A DNA stretch of 12,313 nt from Bacteroidota bacterium. GTDB taxonomy: Bacteria > Bacteroidota > Bacteroidia > Cytophagales > Cyclobacteriaceae. The notes beneath the pieces were generated by a model. It ran no database searches and was not told the DNA's origin. It saw nothing but the letters and a program-made list of their open reading frames with translations. This document shows positions 7,253 to 12,313 of this stretch, in pieces (positions within the stretch are counted from its first letter, which is position 1; every line of letters starts with the position of its first letter). The stretch covers positions 1-12,313 of the forward strand of contig JAEZDW010000506.1 of assembly GCA_023417955.1 (NCBI GenBank), in the 5' to 3' direction. The position numbers were made by a program, and so were the translations under genes.

Positions 7253-7272
7253 GTGTCCGATCAATCGGACGC
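7253..7272 (+). other. Small stem-loop in the ilvB-ilvN gap
   Basis: GTCCGA (7255-7260) pairs with TCGGAC (7265-7270) across a TCAA tetraloop. One G-U and one G-C pair extend the helix to 8 bp. No T tract follows, so it is not a terminator. It sits 18 nt before the ilvN-like ATG and could adjust the relative translation or stability of the two subunit messages. Confidence 0.5.
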
Positions 7273-7290
7273 TAACCAAATAGCAAGAAA

Positions 7291-7584
7291 ATGAAACAAG
7301 ATTTCACCCTTGAGATTCTTTCAGACAACAATTTTTCGGTGTTGAACCGGATCGTGAATGTACTGAACCGGCGAAGGGTACGCATCAAGAAACTGATCGC
7401 ACACGAGAACGAGGACGATTTCCGGAGAGGTGTTGCCGTATTGCTGTTGCATACGACACCCGACCTGATGGAAAAGGTAAAACATCAGTTGGAAAAATTG
7501 ATTGAAGTTGAAGAGGCGCGTTTTTGTACAGGCTGCGAACTGTACTTTGAACTCAGTGAAAAAAATAACAAACAGGTAGCGTAG
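7291..7584 (+). CDS. ilvN: Acetolactate synthase regulatory (small) subunit, short ACT-domain form
   Basis: A 97-residue protein made of a single ACT domain (about residues 5-75) plus a short tail; position directly after ilvB identifies it. Most IlvN/IlvH proteins have ~160-195 residues with a second C-terminal domain. Here only the ACT part exists, as in the E. coli 87-97-residue IlvN and IlvM. Only 63 nt separate it from ilvC, so there is no room for a lost C-terminal domain. The effector loop deviates from the family: aligned by eye to E. coli IlvH, the conserved Gly14 corresponds to Ser16 and Asn29 to Arg31, positions where substitutions relieve valine inhibition in the E. coli protein. 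It may therefore stabilise or activate IlvB without strong valine feedback. The functional reading is inference; the gene assignment rests on context plus the LNRIVNVLNRR ACT pattern. Confidence 0.78.
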   Translation: MKQDFTLEILSDNNFSVLNRIVNVLNRRRVRIKKLIAHENEDDFRRGVAVLLLHTTPDLMEKVKHQLEKLIEVEEARFCTGCELYFELSEKNNKQVA

Positions 7585-7647
7585 TACACGGCCCTGCATG
7601 CACTAAATAGAATTTAAACACTACAAGAAAAAACTAAACACACAATT

Positions 7648-8718
7648 ATGGCACAGATCAATTTTGGCGGCGTCGTCGAAGAAGTAGTAACAAGGGAGGA
7701 GTTCCCGATGGAAAAAGCGCTGGATTTTTTGAAAGATGAGACAATTGCAATAATCGGATACGGTGTGCAGGGACCTGCACAAGCACTTAACCTGCGTGAC
7801 AATGGATTCAAGGTGATTATCGGACAACGCAAAGGTTCGAAGACATGGGATAAGGCTGTGAGCCACGGATGGGTTCCCGGTGAAACACTTTTCGAAATCG
7901 AAGAAGCTGCCAAGCGCGGTACGATAATCCAGTTCCTTTTGTCTGACGCCGGACAAATCGCGCTGTGGCCAACAATCAAGCCTTACCTGACCAAAGGCAA
8001 AACACTGTACTTCTCACACGGTTTTGGTATCACCTTTAAGGAGCAGACAGGAATCGTTCCTCCTGCGGATATTGATGTTGTTCTCGCTGCACCTAAGGGG
8101 TCAGGAACTTCGGTTCGTCGCCTCTTCCTCCAGGGCAAAGGTATCAATTCAAGCTACGCCGTGTTCCAGGATGCAACAGGCAATGCGAAAACAAAAGCTA
8201 TCGCCCTTGGCATTGGTGTAGGGTCAGGATACCTGTTTGAAACTGATTTCAAAAAAGAAGTATACTCCGACCTTTCGGGAGAACGCGGAACGCTGATGGG
8301 TGCTATTGCCGGAATTTTCGAAGCACAATACGAAGTTCTTCGCGCCAACGGGCATTCACCTTCAGAAGCGTTTAACGAAACTGTTGAGGAGCTTACTCAA
8401 AGCCTCATGCCATTGGTCGCTGAAAACGGTATGGACTGGATGTATGCCAACTGCTCGACTACTGCTCAGCGCGGTGCTCTTGACTGGAAGAAAAAATTCA
8501 AGGCAGCTACTTTGCCTGTTTTCCAGGAGTTGTACAAGAGTGTTGCAACCGGCGAAGAAGCAAGAAGAACAATCGAGACTTGCAGCAAACCTGATTATCG
8601 CGAAAAGCTCGCCGAGGAACTGAAAGAACTTCGCGAAAGCGAATTGTGGCAGGCAGGTGCTGCGGTCCGCAAACTGCGCCCTGAAAAACAACAGGTTGAG
8701 GCAAGCATGATCAACTAA
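7648..8718 (+). CDS. ilvC: Ketol-acid reductoisomerase (NADP+)
   Basis: A 356-residue enzyme that rearranges and reduces 2-acetolactate and 2-aceto-2-hydroxybutanoate with NADPH. The N-terminal Rossmann motif is GYGVQGPAQA (37-46), followed by GQRKGSKTW (59-67), whose Arg/Lys/Ser side chains at the end of beta-2 suggest NADPH preference. His124 in FSHGFGI is the conserved active-site His. Asp208 and Glu212 (DLSGERGTLMG) are the Mg2+ ligands, and the C-terminal helical knot contains NETVEELTQSL (243-253) and the substrate Ser270 in NCSTTAQRG. The length indicates the class I single-knot form rather than the ~490-residue E. coli class II form. ATG 7648 is preceded by an A/C-rich stretch without Shine-Dalgarno. 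Confidence 0.94.
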   Translation: MAQINFGGVVEEVVTREEFPMEKALDFLKDETIAIIGYGVQGPAQALNLRDNGFKVIIGQRKGSKTWDKAVSHGWVPGETLFEIEEAAKRGTIIQFLLSDAGQIALWPTIKPYLTKGKTLYFSHGFGITFKEQTGIVPPADIDVVLAAPKGSGTSVRRLFLQGKGINSSYAVFQDATGNAKTKAIALGIGVGSGYLFETDFKKEVYSDLSGERGTLMGAIAGIFEAQYEVLRANGHSPSEAFNETVEELTQSLMPLVAENGMDWMYANCSTTAQRGALDWKKKFKAATLPVFQELYKSVATGEEARRTIETCSKPDYREKLAEELKELRESELWQAGAAVRKLRPEKQQVEASMIN

Positions 8719-8733
8719 TCGTCGGCATTTCTG

Positions 8734-8751
8734 CCTGGACCGTCATCCAGG
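8734..8751 (+). other. Small stem-loop after ilvC
   Basis: CCTGGA and TCCAGG pair as a 6-bp stem with a 6-nt loop, 15 nt past the ilvC stop. There is no T tract. It lies immediately upstream of the larger hairpin at 8762-8803, and the pair together fill the gap before ilvA. Confidence 0.45.
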
Positions 8752-8761
8752 TGAACAATAT

Positions 8762-8810
8762 GAGAACCGGAGGTATTTTCGAATTTCGAAACCTCTGGTT
8801 CTCTCGTTTT
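8762..8810 (+). terminator. Large stem-loop, weak terminator-like, between ilvC and ilvA
   Basis: A 13-bp stem (8762-8774 with 8791-8803, one G-U pair) is topped by a further 4-bp TTCG/CGAA helix, then followed by TCG and four T. The helix is strong but the T tract is short, so partial termination or mRNA-end stabilisation is more likely than full termination. It ends only about 20 nt before the ilvA ATG and could lower ilvA expression relative to ilvC. Confidence 0.5.
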
Positions 8811-8824
8811 ATCCGTAATGAGTT

Positions 8825-10072
8825 ATGAGCAACAAAGCTGCAACCATCGACATTGAAAGCGCCTACGCAATACTGAAATCGGTAGTCCTGAAAACACCAC
8901 TTCAGTATCATCGCAAGTTGTCCGAAAAATTCGGCGCGGAGATTTACCTGAAACGTGAAGACCTGCAGGTTGTTCGCTCTTACAAAATCCGCGGCGCGTA
9001 CAATCTCATAAACAGCCTGGATGCCGAGCAGCGCGAACGCGGTGTAGTTTGTGCAAGTGCTGGTAACCACGCCCAGGGTGTGGCCTTCTCGTGTCGGGCA
9101 CTCAACCTTCACGGAACGATTTATATGCCTGCAATCACGCCAAAGCAGAAGATTAACCAGGTGAGAATGTTCGGAGGTGAAAATATTGAGATCGTGCTAA
9201 CAGGTGATACGTTCGACGAATGCCAGGCTCATGCAATCGCCTTCGCGGAGGAGAAGGGCAGAGTTTTCGTTCCGCCTTTTGATCACGCAAAAGTAATCGA
9301 AGGACAAGGTACAGTCGCCCTCGAGATATTGTCTGAACTCAAAGATCCGGATTACATCTTTGTTCCCATAGGTGGCGGCGGGCTGTGCGCCGGCGTCGGA
9401 ATTTTCTGCAGCGAGCATGCGACCAAAACCCAAATTATAGGTGTAGAGCCAGCAGGCGCGCCTTCGATGAAAGAAGCGATCCGCGAAGGAAAGCCCGTGC
9501 GACTTGAAAAAATTCAGCGCTTCGTTGATGGTGCGGCCGTGCAAAGAGTCGGCGACCTCACATTTTCTATTTGCAAGAGCATTATCACGGACATGCTACT
9601 TGTACCTGAAGGAAAAATAAGCTCCACCATTTTGCAACTGTACAACGAAGACGCAATTGTAGCAGAGCCCGCCGGAGCACTGACTATAGCCGCGCTCGAC
9701 TTGTATAAGAAACACCTGGCTGGCAAGAAGGTAGTCTGCATTGTAAGTGGCGGCAACAATGACATTGACCGCATGCAAGAAATCAAGGAGCGGTCGCTGC
9801 TGTACGAAGGACTCAAACACTATTTCATCGTACGTTTTGCGCAACGTCCGGGCGCGTTAAAAGAATTTGTCAATCACATCCTTGGCCCTACGGATGACAT
9901 CGTTCGATTTGAATTTATCCAAAAACACAACAAGGAAACCGGGCCGGCACTAATTGGTATTGAAGTAAAATCAAGAGACGATTTCCACTCCCTGGTTGAG
10001 CGCATGGATAAGTATGGGCTTAACTACACGCTTGTCAACCAAAACGAAAATCTTTTTGAATATCTCGTTTAG
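8825..10072 (+). CDS. ilvA: Threonine ammonia-lyase (threonine deaminase), biosynthetic short form
   Basis: A 415-residue fold-type II PLP enzyme converting threonine to 2-oxobutanoate and ammonia, the entry step to isoleucine. Lys54 in RSYKIRGAYN is the predicted PLP lysine; ASAGNHAQGVAFSC (77-90) and the Gly-rich phosphate loop PIGGGGLCAG (181-190) are present. An ACT-like regulatory domain follows from about residue 332 (HYFIVRFAQRPGALKEFV) to the end. The E. coli enzyme (~514 residues) has a tandem pair of such domains; this form has one, as is common in Bacteroidota and Firmicutes. Allosteric control by Ile/Val is expected from family knowledge but cannot be read directly. It is the last ilv gene of the cluster and is separated from ilvC by two stem-loops, so its transcript level may differ. 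Confidence 0.93.
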   Translation: MSNKAATIDIESAYAILKSVVLKTPLQYHRKLSEKFGAEIYLKREDLQVVRSYKIRGAYNLINSLDAEQRERGVVCASAGNHAQGVAFSCRALNLHGTIYMPAITPKQKINQVRMFGGENIEIVLTGDTFDECQAHAIAFAEEKGRVFVPPFDHAKVIEGQGTVALEILSELKDPDYIFVPIGGGGLCAGVGIFCSEHATKTQIIGVEPAGAPSMKEAIREGKPVRLEKIQRFVDGAAVQRVGDLTFSICKSIITDMLLVPEGKISSTILQLYNEDAIVAEPAGALTIAALDLYKKHLAGKKVVCIVSGGNNDIDRMQEIKERSLLYEGLKHYFIVRFAQRPGALKEFVNHILGPTDDIVRFEFIQKHNKETGPALIGIEVKSRDDFHSLVERMDKYGLNYTLVNQNENLFEYLV

Positions 10073-10081
10073 CCGGCTGCC

Positions 10082-10105
10082 GAATGACGTCATTCCAACC
10101 TTTTT
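10082..10105 (+). terminator. Possible terminator after ilvA
   Basis: A perfect 14-nt palindrome GAATGACGTCATTC (10082-10095) lies 10 nt past the ilvA stop and is followed by CAACC and TTTTT. With a minimal 4-nt loop the stem would be only 5 bp. It may end the ilv operon, or be a palindromic protein site; the evidence is modest. Confidence 0.4.
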
Positions 10106-10123
10106 GTTATATTAACACGCTTC

Positions 10124-11134
10124 ATGACGGATATGGCAGTAATGCGCTTGGGCTATTTGATTGTGACACTATTGCTTGCCGGATCTACGGTGAGTTTCGG
10201 TCAGATTGTTGTCACGGGAATTGTCCTCAATGAGGAAGATAAGTCACCCATTGCCTATGCGAACATAGGGATACTGGACACCTCTGTTGGCACCATCTCA
10301 AATCCGGACGGAACATTTGAAATTCATATACCGGGGCAACATCAAAATGACTCTCTCCTTTTTTCGGCACTCGGCTTTCGAAAACTTTCGTTCAAGGTCA
10401 GTGAGCTTATTTCACAAAAGTCATTGACCATCCACATGCAGGAACAAACTACGCTGCTTAAGAACATCGTTGTAAAATCAAAAAAGAAAAAGCCTGCAAG
10501 AACCTTTCAATTTGGAAATTATGTCTATGATGCAGGGAGTATTCACGTGGACTCCATCGCCGCGGGATCAGCCATGGCCTTGTTGATCGAAAACAAATAC
10601 CCGGCGTTTCAGGCCGACCTCACGGTTCCTTATTTCGCCCACAAGGCGAGGCTCAGAATTTCCTACAACACGTTCGATGAATTCAAGATACGGTTGAGAT
10701 TTCTCTCCGTACACCCGGAGACCGGACTTCCGGACAAGGATCTGTACAACGGAAGCATTGTCGTAAAATCAGAACTTCGGCGCGGGTGGGTGAACTTCGA
10801 CCTCTCCAAATACAATATCCGAATCGATGATCAGGCTTTCTATCTGGTTTTCGAATGGCTGATTGACGATGATGACCGCCGACTATTGATGGACATGTAT
10901 CGTGAGTTTGAGCGACAGTTCCCTAAAAAGGTCACAACCGATACGATAGTTGTGGAGGGTGAAAGGATTACATTCAATAGCTACCACGGTTATCGGGCAG
11001 GGACTTCATTTGCATCCTCATCACAACGCGATGTAGTGGATCAATTCAAGTGTTATTATCGGAATAACAGTCACGGACAATGGCGTCGCTCCTCGTCAGT
11101 CATCTCCGCTAACGTTGTAGTTGTGAATTATTGA
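10124..11134 (+). CDS. Secreted carboxypeptidase-like regulatory domain protein of unknown function
   Basis: A 336-residue exported protein. A signal peptide (about residues 8-26, hydrophobic LIVTLLLAG, cleavage likely after SFG before Gln27) precedes a beta-sandwich CarboxypepD_reg-like domain (about 28-107; TGIVLNEEDKSPIAYANIGI, then NPDGTFEI and LLFSALGFRK). The N-terminal Met could be any of three in-frame ATGs (10124, 10133, 10142); the third gives the most compact signal peptide. A Lys-rich linker (119-123) leads into a ~210-residue C-terminal region that I do not recognise. This domain often begins TonB-dependent outer-membrane receptors in Bacteroidota, but no plug or barrel follows here. 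It probably acts in the periplasm or at the cell surface. It has no visible link to the amino-acid genes on either side. Confidence 0.65.
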   Translation: MTDMAVMRLGYLIVTLLLAGSTVSFGQIVVTGIVLNEEDKSPIAYANIGILDTSVGTISNPDGTFEIHIPGQHQNDSLLFSALGFRKLSFKVSELISQKSLTIHMQEQTTLLKNIVVKSKKKKPARTFQFGNYVYDAGSIHVDSIAAGSAMALLIENKYPAFQADLTVPYFAHKARLRISYNTFDEFKIRLRFLSVHPETGLPDKDLYNGSIVVKSELRRGWVNFDLSKYNIRIDDQAFYLVFEWLIDDDDRRLLMDMYREFERQFPKKVTTDTIVVEGERITFNSYHGYRAGTSFASSSQRDVVDQFKCYYRNNSHGQWRRSSSVISANVVVVNY

Positions 11135-11193
11135 CCGGATTGGTAATCACGAATTAAAAAGCTTAATTTCCAACCAGAGAACATAAGTGTTTT

Positions 11194-11967
11194 ATGGCAC
11201 AGGGATTATTGATTGATATGGACGGAGTCGTCTATGGTGGCGACGTTATGATACCAGGCGCGGACCTTTTTGTGAGCAGGCTTCTGCAGCAAAACATCCC
11301 GTTTATGTTTATGACAAACAACAGCCAGCGCACGCGACTCGAGGCCGTGAGGAAGCTGCAGAAGCTCGGTATCAAAGTCACAGAAGACCACATCTATACC
11401 AGTGCAATGGCTACAGGTAAGTTTCTTGCAAGTCAGATTCCTCGTGGTACCGCCTATGTTCTTGGTGAAGGTGGGCTGTTAACGAGTCTTCACGAGAACG
11501 GGATTTCCCTTGTAGAGACGGATCCTGAATTTGTTGTACTTGGCGAAGGCAGAAATTTCACGCTGGAAATGGTGCAACGTGCAGTGGATATGATTCTGAA
11601 CGGAGCGAAATTTATCACTACCAACCGCGACCCCTCGCCAAAGATGAAGGGCTGGAACAATCTCGGCATCGCTGCGACAACCGCCATGATAGAAGAAGCC
11701 ACAGGAGTTCGTGCTTTCGTTATCGGGAAGCCGGGACCGGTAATGATGCGTTCTGCACGTAAGGCCCTCGGGCTGGAAACGGCGGAAACGACGATCATTG
11801 GCGACACGATGGGAACGGATATTCAGGGTGGCGTTCAGATGGGATACAAAACTATCCTTGTCCTCAGCGGAATCACCCGAATCGAAGAGCTGAACCGGTA
11901 TGCGTTCAAGCCCGATCTCATTGTAAACTCAGTCAACGAAATCAAACTCCCGCTACCGTGGTGGTAG
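11194..11967 (+). CDS. HAD-superfamily subclass IIA phosphatase (NagD-like)
   Basis: A 257-residue cytosolic haloacid-dehalogenase hydrolase. Motif I is LIDMDGVVYGG with nucleophile Asp8 and acid/base Asp10; motif II is FMTNNS with Thr41; motif III is IGKPGP with Lys179; motif IV is IGDTMGTDI with Asp204 and Asp209 holding Mg2+. The TNNS sequence and the C2-type cap between motifs II and III are typical of subclass IIA (NagD, 4-nitrophenylphosphatase, PGP). The natural substrate is not evident; nucleotide monophosphates or sugar phosphates are usual for relatives. It lies between the ilv genes and leuC on the same strand. The 290 nt before leuC contain a hairpin, so cotranscription with leuC is doubtful. 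Confidence 0.85.
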   Translation: MAQGLLIDMDGVVYGGDVMIPGADLFVSRLLQQNIPFMFMTNNSQRTRLEAVRKLQKLGIKVTEDHIYTSAMATGKFLASQIPRGTAYVLGEGGLLTSLHENGISLVETDPEFVVLGEGRNFTLEMVQRAVDMILNGAKFITTNRDPSPKMKGWNNLGIAATTAMIEEATGVRAFVIGKPGPVMMRSARKALGLETAETTIIGDTMGTDIQGGVQMGYKTILVLSGITRIEELNRYAFKPDLIVNSVNEIKLPLPWW

Positions 11968-12143
11968 GCACAAACAGCTTGTGAAAGTTATGCGAGCGCT
12001 ACCAATCACTTGTTAGTCGCGGCAAAAATTTTTTAACATTCTGTTGATGTAGCTCCCAACATTTCCCATCTTCGTACATTGAATTTGCCTCGAAACTTTT
12101 TGCATTTTACGAAGCGGCGAAGAGCTGAATTATAACAGAAACA

Positions 12144-12186
12144 AGATCGTCCCGTCAGCAGAAACTGACGGGACGATTTCGTTATA
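12144..12186 (+). terminator. Terminator-like hairpin upstream of leuC, possible attenuator
   Basis: A perfect 13-bp stem (12146-12158 with 12165-12177, ATCGTCCCGTCAG/CTGACGGGACGAT) is extended by one G-U and one A-U pair, has a 6-nt loop, and is followed by TTCGTT. It is 72 nt before leuC and 177 nt after the phosphatase gene. The T tract is interrupted. Position and the downstream 18-bp repeat parallel the ilv attenuator; alternatively it simply terminates the upstream transcript. Confidence 0.6.
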
Positions 12187-12194
12187 AGGAGTAA

Positions 12195-12212
12195 GAACAA
12201 ACTAACAGTTGT
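12195..12212 (+). repeat. 18-bp repeat, leuC copy
   Basis: Exact copy of the 18-mer at 2836-2853, located 17 nt after the end of the leu hairpin stem. The distance to the gene start differs (45 nt to leuC, 9 nt to ilvE), whereas the distance to the hairpin is similar in both leaders. This links the element to the hairpin rather than to the ribosome start. Confidence 0.8.
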
Positions 12213-12257
12213 TATCGATCGGCAAAGAAAACCAAAACAGACTTTCAGAATAAGACC

Positions 12258-12313
12258 ATGAGTCAGTCAAAAACATTGTTCGACAAAATCTGGGATGCCC
12301 ATGTGGTGAAGCA
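12258..12313 (+). CDS. leuC: 3-isopropylmalate dehydratase large subunit, N-terminal fragment
   Basis: Only the first 18 codons plus two bases are inside the window. They read MSQSKTLFDKIWDAHVVK, the characteristic LeuC start (TLFDKIWDAHVV). LeuC with LeuD isomerises 2-isopropylmalate to 3-isopropylmalate using a [4Fe-4S] cluster; the cluster cysteines lie beyond the window. It is likely the first gene of a leu operon that continues to the right. The match is short but very specific, and the biosynthetic context supports it. Confidence 0.88.
   Translation, partial: MSQSKTLFDKIWDAHVVK

Larger units (their letters stand above)
11968..12257 (+). promoter_or_regulatory. leuC upstream region / leader
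   Basis: These 290 nt contain no conserved gene. They hold a TGAATTTG box (12080-12087) that matches the Bacteroidota -7 consensus at 7 of 8 positions, although I see no well-spaced -33 partner. They also hold a strong hairpin (12144-12179) and an 18-bp repeat shared with the ilvE leader. Unlike the ilv leader, no ATG-initiated ORF with a run of Leu codons is visible in any plus-strand frame; the ATG ORFs here encode at most 8 residues. Transcription probably starts inside this region, giving leuC a long structured 5' UTR. Confidence 0.5.

Noticed and set aside
8760..8828. 22-codon ORF whose TGA overlaps the ilvA ATG (ATGA), considered as an ilvA leader peptide
   Set aside because: It lies inside the 8762-8803 hairpin, has only three Ile/Leu/Val control-type residues and no Thr/Ile run, so a leader role is not supported; the stop-start overlap is probably coincidence.
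11990..12016. 8-codon ATG ORF and the ATG-TAG at 12047 in the leuC leader as possible leader peptides
   Set aside because: Neither contains a leucine run, and both lie upstream of the best promoter-like box (12080-12087), so they may not even be in the leuC message.
1..12313. Mobile elements, CRISPR arrays, tRNA/rRNA genes, T-box or known riboswitch cores
   Set aside because: I saw no transposase or integrase-like protein, no regularly spaced repeats, no cloverleaf or rRNA-like stretch, and no T-box consensus in the ilv or leu leaders.

Overview
The window looks like chromosomal DNA of a Bacteroidota bacterium, probably from the Cytophagales or a close relative. The reasons are the absence of Shine-Dalgarno motifs before well-defined starts, A/T-rich initiation regions, an orphan CarboxypepD-regulatory-like secreted protein, TTTG-type promoter-like boxes, and the short forms of IlvD, IlvA and IlvC. 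I see no mobile element, CRISPR array, tRNA or rRNA. This placement is an inference, not a database match.

Layout. Positions 78-1052 (minus) encode a secreted zinc-dependent phospholipase C/S1-P1 nuclease-fold protein. Divergent from it, 1232-2533 encodes a fold-type I PLP aminotransferase that ends at a small terminator. Next comes a 329-base stretch without a conventional gene, and this is the highlight of the window. It holds a 40-codon leader peptide (2651-2773) in which 12 of 13 consecutive residues are Ile, Leu or Val (four each). A GC-rich intrinsic terminator (2792-2825) follows. A 7-nt segment just after the control codons (2750-2756) is perfectly complementary to the 5' arm of that terminator. 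These are the parts of a classical ribosome-mediated transcription attenuator.

It precedes a complete isoleucine/valine operon: ilvE (2863-3750), ilvD (3839-5521), ilvB (5496-7247, overlapping ilvD by 26 nt), a short divergent ilvN-like ACT subunit (7291-7584), ilvC (7648-8718) and ilvA (8825-10072). Stem-loops lie in the ilvE/ilvD, ilvB/ilvN and ilvC/ilvA gaps. Together the genes make 2-oxobutanoate from threonine (IlvA), condense it or pyruvate with pyruvate (IlvBN), isomerise and reduce (IlvC), dehydrate (IlvD) and transaminate (IlvE).

Downstream lie a secreted CarboxypepD-regulatory-like protein (10124-11134) and a NagD-type HAD phosphatase (11194-11967). A 290-base leader with a second strong terminator-like hairpin (12144-12179) then leads to the first 18 codons of leuC (12258 to the window end), so leucine biosynthesis follows. 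An identical 18-bp sequence lies just downstream of both the ilv and leu hairpins (2836-2853 and 12195-12212). This suggests that the ilv and leu leaders share a control element or a common origin.
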